A stretch of 64,000 nt of DNA from Sphingobium sp. AP50 (GCF_900109095.1 NZ_FNYZ01000019.1:1-64000), one strand, 5' to 3'; positions 36,383 to 45,640 are shown, counted from the first letter of the stretch. A program made the numbers and translations. Notes: generated by a model from the sequence alone, not told the origin.

Positions 36383-37417
36383 ATGGGACGCCAGCCCAGC
36401 AGCAAGCCGACCAGCTTCGACATCGCCTATCTGGCCGGCGTGTCGCAGCCCACGGTCAGCCGCGCCCTGCGCGGATCGCGATCGGTCAGCCTGGCCACCC
36501 GCCAGCGGATCGAGGCGATTGCCCGCGACCTTAACTATTCGGTCGACAAAAATGCATCCTCGCTGCGCTCACAGCGATCCAACACGATCGCCTTGCTGTT
36601 CTTCGAAGATCCGACGCCCGACGAATCCAATATCAACCCTTTCTTTCTGGCGATGCTGGGGTCGATCACGCGGCAATGCGGCGCGCGCGGGCTGGACCTG
36701 CTGATCTCCTTTCAGAAGATGGAGGATGACTGGCATGTCCGCTATCAGGACAGCCACCGGGCCGATGGCCTGATCCTGCTCGGTTATGGCGATTATACGC
36801 TGTACGAACGGCGTCTGACTGATCTGGTCGGTCATGGCACCCATTTCGTCCGCTGGGGATCGGTGGGGGAAGATACGATCGGCCCGACAGTGGGGTCGGA
36901 CAATATCGGCGCGGGGCGACTGGCGGGCGATCATCTGCTGGGACTGGGGCGCCGTTCCATCGCCTTTCTGGGACATGCCGATCACCACTATCCCGAATTT
37001 GCCGATCGCTATGCCGGCCTGTGTCAGGCGATGATGGCACGGGGCGTGGCGCCCGATCCCGCACTTCAGGTCGATGCCCTGACCGCCGAGGATGCCGGAC
37101 AGGCGGCCGCCCGAACGCTGATCGCGCGGGGCGTGCCGTTCGACGCCATCTTCGCCGCCAGCGATCTGATCGCGATCGGGGCGATGCGCGCGCTGGCCGA
37201 GGCTGGCCTGTCCGTGCCGGGCGACGTCGCGATTGTCGGCTTTGACGATATTCCCGCCGCCAGCCTGACCAATCCGCCGCTCACCACCGTCATGCAGGAT
37301 ATCAAGGGTGCGGGCGCCTTGCTGGTCGACACGCTGGTCGCGCGGATCGAGGACCGGCCGCCGCCGCCCGATATTCTGCAAGCACGGCTGGTGATCCGGC
37401 GCAGCACGGGCGGTTGA
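36383..37417 (+). CDS. LacI-family regulator of the starch operon
   Basis: 344 residues from the ATG at 36383 with AAGGAGAG upstream. The HTH is FDIAYLAGVSQPTVSRALRG (12-31), followed by the hinge helix SVDKNASSLRS. The periplasmic-binding-like effector domain holds AIFAASDLIAIGAMRAL and the DVAIVGFDDIPAA motif. It is divergent from the starch operon and most likely represses it until a maltodextrin-type inducer binds. Confidence 0.93.
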   Translation: MGRQPSSKPTSFDIAYLAGVSQPTVSRALRGSRSVSLATRQRIEAIARDLNYSVDKNASSLRSQRSNTIALLFFEDPTPDESNINPFFLAMLGSITRQCGARGLDLLISFQKMEDDWHVRYQDSHRADGLILLGYGDYTLYERRLTDLVGHGTHFVRWGSVGEDTIGPTVGSDNIGAGRLAGDHLLGLGRRSIAFLGHADHHYPEFADRYAGLCQAMMARGVAPDPALQVDALTAEDAGQAAARTLIARGVPFDAIFAASDLIAIGAMRALAEAGLSVPGDVAIVGFDDIPAASLTNPPLTTVMQDIKGAGALLVDTLVARIEDRPPPPDILQARLVIRRSTGG

Positions 37418-37448
37418 CCCTTGCCTGTGGCCCGTCGTCATGCGACCG

Positions 37449-37471
37449 GCGATGGCTCCATCAGCCATCGC
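37449..37471 (+). promoter_or_regulatory. Hairpin between the LacI gene and the dehydrogenase gene
   Basis: GCGATGGCT and AGCCATCGC are perfect 9-base arms with a 5-base loop. They end just before the ribosome site (GGAGCAGGG) of the dehydrogenase gene. It may end the LacI transcript or hold back translation. There is no T-run. Confidence 0.45.
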
Positions 37472-37481
37472 AGGAGCAGGG

Positions 37482-38537
37482 ATGCATATCCTCATTTTGC
37501 CGGGAGACGGCATCGGTCCCGAAATCACCGCAGCGACCAGGCAGGTGCTGGAAGCGGCCGATAAAGCTTTTGCGCTCAACCTCACCTTTGAAGAAATGTC
37601 CATCGGCTTTGCGTCCCTGGCGGAGCAGGGCACCACTTGCCCGGATGCCGTGCTGGCGCGGGTGCCGCAGGTGGATGGCGTAATCCTGGGGCCGGTATCG
37701 CATTATGACTATCCCCCGCGCGATCAGGGCGGCATCAATCCTTCGGGGGAATTGCGCGTGCGCTTCAATCTGGGCGCGAACATCCGGCCGTGCCGGTCGC
37801 GCCCGGACCTCAGCGTCCTGCGCAAGCCGATGGACCTGATCATTGTGCGCGAATGTACCGAAGGCTTTTATTCCGACCGCAACATGTATGCGGGCATAGC
37901 CGAATTCATGCCCGATCCCGACACTGCCCTGTCGGTCCGCAAGATCAGCGCGCAGGCCTGCCGCCGGGTTGCTCATGCCGCTTTTTCTCTGGCACAGGGT
38001 CGCCGGCGGAAAGTGACGGCGGTCCACAAGGCCAATGTCGTCAAAATGTCCGACGGCCTGTTCCTGCGCGAAGTACGCGCGGTTGCCACCCACTATCCCG
38101 ATGTCGAACTGGAAGAGTTGATCGTGGACGCGACCGCCGCGTTGCTCATCCGCACACCCGACCGATTCGATGTCATCGTCACCACCAACATGTTCGGCGA
38201 TATCCTGTCGGACGAGGCATCGGAATTGTGTGGCAGTCTGGGGCTGGGCGGATCGATCAATGCGGGGGACGATATCTGCGTCGCGCAGGCCCAGCATGGC
38301 TCCGCACCGGATATCGCCGGTCGCAATGTCGCCAATCCGACATCGCTCATCCTGTCGGCTGCCATGCTGCTCGACTGGCGCGGCCGCCGGGACGACAATG
38401 TTGCGCTGATCGAAGCCGCCGCTGCGATCGAACGGGCGGTGGAGCAGGTGCTGGATGATCCGGCGCTTCGCACCGCCGATGTCGGCGGGCAGCAGGGTAC
38501 GGACGCCTTCACCCGGTCGGTGATCGCCGCGCTCTAA
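37482..38537 (+). CDS. Isocitrate/isopropylmalate dehydrogenase family protein
   Basis: 351 residues from the ATG at 37482 with GGAGCAGGG upstream. ILPGDGIGPEI at the N-terminus, the substrate-loop IIVRECTEGFYSD, and the metal-binding TTNMFGDILSDEASEL are the family marks. Members oxidatively decarboxylate 2-hydroxy-3-carboxy acids (isopropylmalate, isocitrate, tartrate). It lacks leuC/leuD neighbours, so a catabolic role (tartrate or tricarballylate-like acid) is as likely as leucine synthesis. Its stop overlaps the stop of the convergent sensor kinase gene by 3-4 bases. Confidence 0.88.
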   Translation: MHILILPGDGIGPEITAATRQVLEAADKAFALNLTFEEMSIGFASLAEQGTTCPDAVLARVPQVDGVILGPVSHYDYPPRDQGGINPSGELRVRFNLGANIRPCRSRPDLSVLRKPMDLIIVRECTEGFYSDRNMYAGIAEFMPDPDTALSVRKISAQACRRVAHAAFSLAQGRRRKVTAVHKANVVKMSDGLFLREVRAVATHYPDVELEELIVDATAALLIRTPDRFDVIVTTNMFGDILSDEASELCGSLGLGGSINAGDDICVAQAQHGSAPDIAGRNVANPTSLILSAAMLLDWRGRRDDNVALIEAAAAIERAVEQVLDDPALRTADVGGQQGTDAFTRSVIAAL

Positions 38538-39916
38538 CCCTGTTCGGCAGCAAAGCGGACGGAGATGTGCGTGCCCGGTCCCTCCGGCGCGATCTCTACG
38601 CTGGCGCCCATGCGCGACGCGGCCGATTGCACGATCGCCAGGCCCAGTCCGGTGCCGTCCGGCCCGGTCAGGGCGCTCGCGCGGAAGAAGCGTTCGAAGA
38701 CCTTGTCATGATGTTCGGGCGCGATGCCGGGGCCGTCATCGCCGACGGTCAGCAGGATGGCACCGGGCTGATGCGACAGGGTGACGGTAACTGTACCGCC
38801 GGGCTGGTTATAGCGGATGCCATTGTCGATCAGGTTGGCGATGATTTCGAACACCAATGTCCGATGCGCCTGCACGCGATAGGTGCGATCATCCTGCGAT
38901 TCGAGATTGAGTTCGATCCCGGCATGGATCGCCTGATTGATCAGCCGGGCGATGACGGCGGTGCTGACTTCCTTCAGGTCGACCGATTCCAGTGGCGGCG
39001 CGGTGCCCGCCTCCTCAGCGCGGGCCAGTGCCAGCAATTGCGTCACCAGTCGTTCCAGTCGCTGCACGGCGTCGGCAATTTCATCGAGCGCGGCGACCGA
39101 CCCCCGTCGCGCCAGTTCGATCTGCACCCGCAATACCGAAAGCGGCGTGCGCATCTGGTGAGAGGCGTCGGCCGTGAAGCGGCGCACGCCGCTGGTGGCG
39201 CGATCGAGCTGCGCCAGAAGATGGTCGAATGCCGTCGCCAGCGGCTCCAGTTCGTTGGGAAGCGGCCCGGCATCCAGTGGCGAGAAGTCGGGCCGCACCC
39301 CGGCGTCGCGCGCTTCCACCGACCGGCGCAACCGCGCCAGTGGACGCAGGCTCCACCCCAGCGCCGGACGCAGCAGCAGGACGGCAACACCGACCAGCGC
39401 CACTTCGCCCAGCATTAGAGCGACGATCAACTGCCCCGCCAGCGTCTTGCGATTGTCCAGCGTCTCGGCCACCTGCACGATGACCGGCTGTTCGATCCGG
39501 GGCAGCATCCGCTTCACCTCGGCAATACGGATGCCCTGATCGCGATAGGTCGAAAAGCGGAAGCGCGGCTGATCCACCAGCATCGTGCTGGGATCGGGTG
39601 CGGGCAGATCGGCATAGCCGGTCAGCAGGGCGGGTCCGACGGCGATCCGGTAATAGACATTGTCGCGCTCACCATTTTCCAGCATGCCGAAGGCGGCGGG
39701 CGGCAGGTCCAGCGTCACTTCGCCGCGCTCGACCTGCACCGTCTCCGCGATCGCACCCAATGCGCCGCCCAGAACCCGGTCGTTGGTCCGGCGCACCACG
39801 TCGGAAATCAGCGTGGCGCCGCCAACGCCGATAATGGCCGCCGCGCCCAGCAAAGGCCCCAGCATCGCCGCCAGCAGGCGGGTGCGCAGCGCAATGGCGC
39901 GCGCCTTACCCGGCAT
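38534..39916 (-). CDS. TctE-like sensor histidine kinase
   Basis: 460 residues from the ATG at 39916, which overlaps the response-regulator stop by 11 bases (coupled translation). Two membrane helices (about 14-40 and 162-184) flank a 120-residue periplasmic sensor region of the TctE type. A HAMP-like segment follows, then the H-box DASHQMRTPL with His253, and a full HATPase domain (NLIDNGIRYNQPGG, DDGPGI, GTGLGLAI). TctE-type kinases usually sense tricarboxylates, which agrees with the citrate-type transport genes next door. Confidence 0.9.
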   Translation of the reverse strand: MPGKARAIALRTRLLAAMLGPLLGAAAIIGVGGATLISDVVRRTNDRVLGGALGAIAETVQVERGEVTLDLPPAAFGMLENGERDNVYYRIAVGPALLTGYADLPAPDPSTMLVDQPRFRFSTYRDQGIRIAEVKRMLPRIEQPVIVQVAETLDNRKTLAGQLIVALMLGEVALVGVAVLLLRPALGWSLRPLARLRRSVEARDAGVRPDFSPLDAGPLPNELEPLATAFDHLLAQLDRATSGVRRFTADASHQMRTPLSVLRVQIELARRGSVAALDEIADAVQRLERLVTQLLALARAEEAGTAPPLESVDLKEVSTAVIARLINQAIHAGIELNLESQDDRTYRVQAHRTLVFEIIANLIDNGIRYNQPGGTVTVTLSHQPGAILLTVGDDGPGIAPEHHDKVFERFFRASALTGPDGTGLGLAIVQSAASRMGASVEIAPEGPGTHISVRFAAEQG

Positions 39917-40562
39917 CAAGCATATAGCCCACGCCGCGTACCGTGCGGATGCCGGGGCCGTCGGGCGCCAGCTTGCCGCGCAGCCGCGTGACATGCACCT
40001 CGATGGCGTTGCCGCCGACCGGCTCGTCGAAACCGAACACCTCGCCGATCAGCAATTCGCGCGGCACCACCTGTCCTGCGCGAGTCGCCAGCGACTCGAG
40101 TACTGCCAGTTCGCGCCGGCGCAGGTCCAGCGGTCGCCCCGCCACGTCCACCGCGCCCGTCGATCGATTGATGGTGAGCGAGCCGACGCTGATTTCCGGT
40201 GTCGGATCGCCACCGCGCCGCCGCCCCAGCGCCCGCACCCGCGCTTCCAGTTCTTCGGGATCGAAGGGTTTGCGCAGATAATCGTCGGCGCCCAGATCCA
40301 GCCCCCGCACCCGATCGTCCAGCGCATCGCGTGCGGTCAGCATGAGCACCGGCACCTTCTCGCCCCGCCGTCGCAGTTCCGCCAGCACGGCGAATCCATC
40401 GATATCAGGCAAGCCCACGTCAAGAATCACCAGCGCATAGGGTTCGCTGCCCACGACTGACAGCGCATCTTCCCCTGTCGCGACATGGTCCACGGCGTGG
40501 CCACCCGCGCGGAGCAGGGCGGAAATGCTGCGCGCCAGCGCAGCGTCATCTTCGATCATCAA
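39906..40562 (-). CDS. TctD-like OmpR-family response regulator
   Basis: About 218-221 residues. Receiver domain with acidic pair MIEDD, phosphoacceptor Asp48 (ILDVGLPDIDG) and Lys of YLRKPFDPEE, then a winged-helix DNA-binding domain (GNAIEVHVTRLRGKL, IRTVRGVGYML). The start is odd: the usual RILMIEDD beginning is encoded just upstream with ATT (40569-40571) where the start codon should be. No ATG, GTG or TTG exists between the preceding in-frame stop (40623-40625) and the TTG at 40562. The start is ATT, TTG (40562) or ATG (40559). It is divergent from the uptake operon. Confidence 0.88.
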   Translation of the reverse strand: MMIEDDAALARSISALLRAGGHAVDHVATGEDALSVVGSEPYALVILDVGLPDIDGFAVLAELRRRGEKVPVLMLTARDALDDRVRGLDLGADDYLRKPFDPEELEARVRALGRRRGGDPTPEISVGSLTINRSTGAVDVAGRPLDLRRRELAVLESLATRAGQVVPRELLIGEVFGFDEPVGGNAIEVHVTRLRGKLAPDGPGIRTVRGVGYMLDAG

Positions 40563-40584
40563 AATCCGAATGGGGCACCTGGTG

Positions 40585-40606
40585 CTGAAAGGTTGATGAC
40601 AGCTTG
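40585..40606 (+). promoter_or_regulatory. Response-regulator box, copy A
   Basis: Two direct half-sites 11 bases apart, CTGAAAGGTTG then ATGACAGCTTG, agreeing at 8 of 11 positions. That is the geometry of OmpR/PhoB-family boxes. It lies between the divergent TctD-like regulator and the binding-protein operon, 61 bases before the latter's start. Confidence 0.65.
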
Positions 40607-40667
40607 GCTTCGTAACTGACCCTCACATCTTATCCGACGACAGAAACGGAAAGCAAAGGACAGGGTG

Positions 40668-41747
40668 ATGCGAAGGGTTATTCAGATACTGGCAGCGTTG
40701 GCAAGTCTGGCCATACCGGCCGCTACAGCCGTAGCGGAACGGCCGACCGGCTATCCGCGCTCCTATGATCAGTTGATTGCGGCGGCACAGGCCGAACGGC
40801 AGGTCGTCGTTTACGCCAATGCCGATACGTCGGAAATGGCGCCGCTCATTCTCGCCTTCCAGCGTCGCTATCCGGGTGTCACCGTCCGCTATGCCGATCT
40901 CGGCTCCAACGAGATGTATCGCCGTTTCGTGGCGGAATCACGGGCGCGCAAGCCTTCGGCCGATCTCGTCTGGTCTTCGGCCATGGATCAGCAGGTAAAG
41001 CTGATCAATGACGGCTTTGCACAGGCCTATGCCAGCCCGGAAAAGCCCGCTCTGCCGGCATCGGCTGTCTGGAAGAATATGGGATTCGGCATCACCGCCG
41101 AACCGATCGCCTATGTCTATAACAAGAAGGCGATTCCCCGGCCGCCCCAGAGTCATGCTGCGCTGGAAGCGATGCTGCGCAAGGATCGCCGGGCGCTGAC
41201 CGGCAAGGTCGCGACCTTCGATCCGGCCCGGTCCAACACCGGCTATCTCTATCTGACGCAGGACTTTGCCATCACCGGCGACACACGGTCGCTGGTGGAG
41301 GCGATCGCTGCGACGCGCCCGACCTTGTCGATCACGACCGAACCGATGCTGCGCGGCGTGGCCGAGGGAAAACTCAGCATCGCCTATAATGTCATCGGTT
41401 CCTATGCGGTGGAACGGGCACGGCGCGATCCGCGCATCGGTGTGATCTTTCCGCAGGATTACACCATCATCATGTCGCGCATCGCCTTCATCGCGCGGGA
41501 GGCGCGGCATCCCGCCGCCGCCAAGCTTTTCCTCGATTTCCTGCTGTCGCGTCAGGGCCAATCCCTGCTCGCCCAGCATAGCCTATGGCCGGTGCGTACC
41601 GACGCCCGCGGTCGCCGCCTGCCCGCCACGCAGGCGCGACCGATCCGCGTCGGTCCCCAGCTTCTCGTCAATCTCGACCGCCTGAAACAGCAGCGCTTCC
41701 TGCGCGACTGGAACGCGGCCCTTGCTTCCGGAGCCCAACAGAAATGA
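40668..41747 (+). CDS. Extracellular solute-binding protein (iron/carboxylate-ABC type)
   Basis: 359 residues from the ATG at 40668 with AAAGGA upstream. Signal peptide ends PAATAVA. The mature protein has the type-2 periplasmic binding fold of the Fe(III)/phosphonate/2-aminoethyl group (VVVYANADTSEMAPLILAFQ, then AFIAREARHPAAAKLFLDFL). No permease or ATPase gene is present. Instead the downstream genes are a porin and a single-component symporter. It may pass ligand to the TctE-like kinase, as known for some other sensor kinases, or work with the porin. This is inference. Its stop overlaps the porin start (ATGA). Confidence 0.82.
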   Translation: MRRVIQILAALASLAIPAATAVAERPTGYPRSYDQLIAAAQAERQVVVYANADTSEMAPLILAFQRRYPGVTVRYADLGSNEMYRRFVAESRARKPSADLVWSSAMDQQVKLINDGFAQAYASPEKPALPASAVWKNMGFGITAEPIAYVYNKKAIPRPPQSHAALEAMLRKDRRALTGKVATFDPARSNTGYLYLTQDFAITGDTRSLVEAIAATRPTLSITTEPMLRGVAEGKLSIAYNVIGSYAVERARRDPRIGVIFPQDYTIIMSRIAFIAREARHPAAAKLFLDFLLSRQGQSLLAQHSLWPVRTDARGRRLPATQARPIRVGPQLLVNLDRLKQQRFLRDWNAALASGAQQK

Positions 41748-43219
41748 ACGCCTTCCTTCTGCGTGGCGGTTGCGCCGCGCTGGCGCTGATCGCCGCTACC
41801 CCCGCCCTTGCCCAGACGCCCAGCGCGGATGAGCTGGCCGCCCTCGTCAAGGCGCAGGCGGCTGAAATTGCTGCGCTCAAGGCACGCCTCGACAAGATCG
41901 AGGGGCAGGCTGTCGCTCAAAATGCTGCGCCTGTTGCTGCACAGCAGATGGCGCAGCAACAGGCGAGCCAGCCTCTGGTCGTCACCCCCTTCGCGCCGCA
42001 GATCGTCCCGCCCGGCCCGGCCGATATCGACGTGGCACAGGCGCGCGCCGTGGCCGCCAATCCGTCCGGCGTGACGACCGAATGGGGCGCGGGGTTGCCC
42101 GTCTTCCGCTCTGCTGACGGCGTTTTCACCTACAAGCCGCGCGGTCGCATATTGGTGGACGTCAGTTCCACCATGGGGTCCGACTATGCGGGTCGCAACA
42201 CGACCACCACCGGCATGCGCGCGCTGCGTCTGGGTCTGGAAGGCGGCGTCGGCCCGCATTTCTTCTACCAGTTCGAAACCGACTTTTCCGAAAATGAAGT
42301 CGACATCGTCACCGCTTTCATGGGCTGGCGCAATCGGCTGAGCAGCAAGGTCGACTATGACGTCCGCGTCGGCCACCTGTTCAACGACCGCGCCTTCGAA
42401 GGCAGCACCGGGTCGGACTCCACGCCCTTCCTGGAGCGCGGCGTCGTTTCCACCGCGATCATTCCGCAGCGCGGCTTTTACGGCATCGGCCTCATGGGCC
42501 GCATGTTCGGTTCCAACTGGCACGCATCGGTTAGCGTCACCGGCGACCGGGTGGATGGCGAACAGACGACCAATGACAGCCGCACCGCCGCTTTCCGCGC
42601 GCACTGGAATCCGATCAAGACGGACAAGTCTCTCCTGCATGTCGGCGCATGGGGCTTTGACGAGGCCCTGTCTTCGGCCGCCACCACGCTGACGCGCAGC
42701 ACTGTCATCGGCGGCCGCTTCAACGGCGCGGTGCGCGTGTCGACCGGTGAACTGCTCGGCGGCAAGTCGACCACTGGCTATGGCGTCGAACTGGGCGGCT
42801 ATACCGGCGGCCTGTGGGTCATGGGTGAGGCAGGCCGTCGCGTGGCGCGCCTGACCGGCGGCCGCCCTGATTTCGAAAGCAAGGCATGGAGCGTTTCGAC
42901 CGGCTATTTCCTGACCGGCGAATTGCCGCCCTATAACCCGCGTCTCGGCAGCTTCGGCCAGCCCAATGTTCTCGATCCCGTCCTGAACGGCGGATCGGGC
43001 GCAATCGAACTCACCGCCCGCTATGAAAATCTGGACTATACCGACCTCGTCCTGGGTGGCGACGGCTGGGCCGCGACGCTGGGCGTGAATTGGTATCTCA
43101 ACAGCTTCACCCGCATCCAGGTGAACGGCATCCACTGGCGCACCAACAACCGCGCCGGAAGCTATACCGGCAGCGACGACGGCCAGACCGTCAGCGCGCG
43201 TGTCGGCGTGACTTTCTGA
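41744..43219 (+). CDS. OprO/OprP-like outer-membrane porin
   Basis: 491 residues. Signal peptide ends TPALAQ. A short coiled-coil follows (ADELAALVKAQAAEIAALK and on, about 27-52), then a Gln/Ala/Pro linker. The 16-strand phosphate-selective-porin barrel (FTYKPRGRILVDVSS...FETDFSENEVDIVTAFMGW) ends in VGVTF with a terminal Phe. Such porins form trimers and favour anions. The ATG overlaps the binding-protein stop, so both are made together. It probably lets the carboxylate cross the outer membrane. Confidence 0.88.
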   Translation: MNAFLLRGGCAALALIAATPALAQTPSADELAALVKAQAAEIAALKARLDKIEGQAVAQNAAPVAAQQMAQQQASQPLVVTPFAPQIVPPGPADIDVAQARAVAANPSGVTTEWGAGLPVFRSADGVFTYKPRGRILVDVSSTMGSDYAGRNTTTTGMRALRLGLEGGVGPHFFYQFETDFSENEVDIVTAFMGWRNRLSSKVDYDVRVGHLFNDRAFEGSTGSDSTPFLERGVVSTAIIPQRGFYGIGLMGRMFGSNWHASVSVTGDRVDGEQTTNDSRTAAFRAHWNPIKTDKSLLHVGAWGFDEALSSAATTLTRSTVIGGRFNGAVRVSTGELLGGKSTTGYGVELGGYTGGLWVMGEAGRRVARLTGGRPDFESKAWSVSTGYFLTGELPPYNPRLGSFGQPNVLDPVLNGGSGAIELTARYENLDYTDLVLGGDGWAATLGVNWYLNSFTRIQVNGIHWRTNNRAGSYTGSDDGQTVSARVGVTF

Positions 43220-43253
43220 TCCTTCTTCCTCCCGCCTTTTCAAGGACGCAGCG

Positions 43254-44561
43254 ATGAACCTTGCCCTGCTCGGCTTCCTGATGGTCGCCACCTTCATGAC
43301 GCTGATCATGACCAAAAAGATGACGCCGCTGGTCGCGTTGATCATCATCCCCTCGCTGTTCGGCGTCATCGCCGGACAGGCGGCGGGCCTTGGCGACATG
43401 ATGATCGACGGTATCAAGAATCTGGCGCCGACCGGCGTCATGCTGCTGTTCGCCATCCTCTTCTTCTCGACCATGACGGATACGGGCCTGTTCGATCCGC
43501 TCGTCGGCCGACTGGTTCGCCTCGTGCATGGAGATCCGCTGCTGATCCTGCTGGGATCGGTCGTGCTGTGCGCGATCGTCAGTCTGGATGGGGATGGGTC
43601 GACGACTTATATCATCACCTGCGCGGCCCTGCTGCCGCTGTACAAGCGGTTCGACATGAAGCGCATCTATCTCGTCTGCCTGCTGATGGTGACGAGCGGG
43701 ATCATGAACCTGACGCCCTGGGGCGGCCCGACCGCCCGCGCGGCGAGCGCGCTGAAGCTGGACCCCGCTACCCTGTTCCTGCCGCTGATCCCCGGCATGA
43801 TTGCGGGCCTTGCCTTCCTGCTCGGCCTCGCCTTCTGGTTCGGCATCAAGGAACGGCGTCGTCTGGGCCATGTCCATCTGCCGCAGCGTGAAGCGGTGGA
43901 CATCGCCGATCTTGGCGTGTCGCAATATCCCGAAGCCCGTCGCCCGCATCTGCGCCTGTTTAACGCCGCGCTGGTGGTCGCGCTGCTCGGCCTTCTGGTC
44001 TGGGGTATCCTGCCCCTCTCGGTCCTGATGATGATCGCCTTCGCCATTGCCATGATCGTCAACTATCCCGGCGTCGCGCAGCAGAAGGAACGGATCGCCG
44101 CCCATGCCGGCAACGTGCTGTCGGTCGTGTCGCTGATCTTTGCTGCCGGCATCTTCACCGGCATCCTCGGCGGCACCGGCATGGTGGAAGCCATGAGCAA
44201 GGAAGTCGTGGGCGTCATTCCGCCTGCGCTTGGGCCCTATATGGCGCCGATCACGGCGTTGCTGTCCATGCCCTTCACCTTCTTCATCTCCAACGACGCT
44301 TTCTATTTCGGTATGCTGCCCATATTGGCGGAGGCCGGATCGCATTATGGCGTTGATCCAATGGCGATTGCGCGTGCTTCGCTGATGGGTCAGCCGGTTC
44401 ATCTGCTCAGCCCGCTGGTGCCGTCCACCTATCTGCTGGTCAGCCTGGCCGGTATCGACCTGGCCGATCATCAGCGTTTCACCCTGCTGCCGGCGGCGGC
44501 GGTCTGCATCGTCATGACGCTGGTCGGCATGATCGCACTGGCCTTCCCCTTCGTTGCCTGA
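43254..44561 (+). CDS. CitMHS-family citrate:cation symporter
   Basis: 435 residues, strongly hydrophobic, with about twelve membrane segments. The family signature VSLDGDGSTTYIITCAAL and the second-half FFISNDAFYFGMLPI match CitMHS transporters, which carry citrate as a complex with Mg, Ca or other divalent metal. CAAGGACGC upstream of the ATG. It is the third gene of the uptake operon and the likely inner-membrane step of tricarboxylate import. Confidence 0.9.
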   Translation: MNLALLGFLMVATFMTLIMTKKMTPLVALIIIPSLFGVIAGQAAGLGDMMIDGIKNLAPTGVMLLFAILFFSTMTDTGLFDPLVGRLVRLVHGDPLLILLGSVVLCAIVSLDGDGSTTYIITCAALLPLYKRFDMKRIYLVCLLMVTSGIMNLTPWGGPTARAASALKLDPATLFLPLIPGMIAGLAFLLGLAFWFGIKERRRLGHVHLPQREAVDIADLGVSQYPEARRPHLRLFNAALVVALLGLLVWGILPLSVLMMIAFAIAMIVNYPGVAQQKERIAAHAGNVLSVVSLIFAAGIFTGILGGTGMVEAMSKEVVGVIPPALGPYMAPITALLSMPFTFFISNDAFYFGMLPILAEAGSHYGVDPMAIARASLMGQPVHLLSPLVPSTYLLVSLAGIDLADHQRFTLLPAAAVCIVMTLVGMIALAFPFVA

Positions 44562-45633
44562 CGGGTCGCAATCGGTCAAACACCGGGCAACGCAGAGCGC
44601 CCTCCGCTTCCTGGCAGCCATCGCTGTCGGGGCAGCGGGGGGCGCTCTGTTCCTGAAGATCGACGCGCCATTGCCATGGGTGCTGGGTTCCATGGCCGCC
44701 TGCGCCGTCGCCAGCGTTATCGGCCTGCCGATACAGGCATCCTCCGCTACCCGCCGCCCGATGGCGGCAGTGATCGGCGTCGTGCTGGGCAGCAGCTTTG
44801 GCCCGCACCTGTTGCCGCAGGCCCGCGACTGGATCATTCCGCTCCTCGCCTTGCCCTTCTTCCTCGCCAGCGCGGCGCTGCTATGCGTCACCTATTTTCG
44901 TAAGGTCGCCAAGTTCGATCCCGCCACCGCCTATTTCGCCGGCATGCCCGGTGGCATTGCCGAAATGGTGGTGATGGGCGCGGAGCGGGGCGCGGACGAA
45001 CGCACGATCGGCCTCATTCACGGCGCGCGCATTTTCCTCGTCGTTTTCATCCTGCCCTTCCTCATCCGGCTGGATCATGGCCCGGTCGCCATCGCGTCGA
45101 GGGCGGCCGTCACCGGCGAGGTGGTGGCGGACTGGTCGCTCCTGCTATGGGCAGGGGGCTGCGTGGCGTTGGGCCTGTTTCTGGGGAAGCTGCTGCGCCT
45201 GCCTGCCTGGCATCTGGTCGGACCACTTGCCGTCAGCGCGGTCGTGCATATGAGCGGCCTTGCCGATTTCCGCATCCCCGGCTGGGCGCTCGCCGCCGCG
45301 CAGGTCGGCCTTGGCGCGACCATCGGCTGTCGCTTCGTCGGCCTGACATTGAAGGCTTTGCTGCGTACATTGGCGCTGGCGGCGGGATCGACCCTGATCC
45401 TGCTGGCCGTCACCTTTGCCTGGGCGGCGGCCATTGGTGCGTTGACCGGCCTTGATCCGGTGCTGCTGACGCTGGCCTATTCACCTGGCGGCCTTGCCGA
45501 AATGAGCATGGTGGCGCTCAGCCTGTCGCTGGAGCCGGGGGTGGTGATCATCCATCATCTGACCCGCGTGGTGCTGGTTCTGATCGCGGCGCCGCTGGGT
45601 TTCAGGACGATGGCTCGCCGGGACATCGACTGA
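44554..45633 (+). CDS. AbrB-type membrane protein (two AbrB duplications)
   Basis: About 359 residues. TTG start at 44554 overlapping the symporter stop by 8 bases; no strong ribosome site is seen, so coupling is likely. Two repeats of the membrane AbrB/TIGR03082 unit share the pattern AYFAGMPGGIAEMVVMG (first half) and LAYSPGGLAEMSMVAL (second half), each within several hydrophobic helices. The function of this family is poorly known. Ammonia monooxygenase regulator is a legacy name. Its place at the end of the citrate-type operon suggests a transport or efflux role. Confidence 0.8.
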   Translation: MPDGSQSVKHRATQSALRFLAAIAVGAAGGALFLKIDAPLPWVLGSMAACAVASVIGLPIQASSATRRPMAAVIGVVLGSSFGPHLLPQARDWIIPLLALPFFLASAALLCVTYFRKVAKFDPATAYFAGMPGGIAEMVVMGAERGADERTIGLIHGARIFLVVFILPFLIRLDHGPVAIASRAAVTGEVVADWSLLLWAGGCVALGLFLGKLLRLPAWHLVGPLAVSAVVHMSGLADFRIPGWALAAAQVGLGATIGCRFVGLTLKALLRTLALAAGSTLILLAVTFAWAAAIGALTGLDPVLLTLAYSPGGLAEMSMVALSLSLEPGVVIIHHLTRVVLVLIAAPLGFRTMARRDID

Positions 45634-45640
45634 CACAAAA

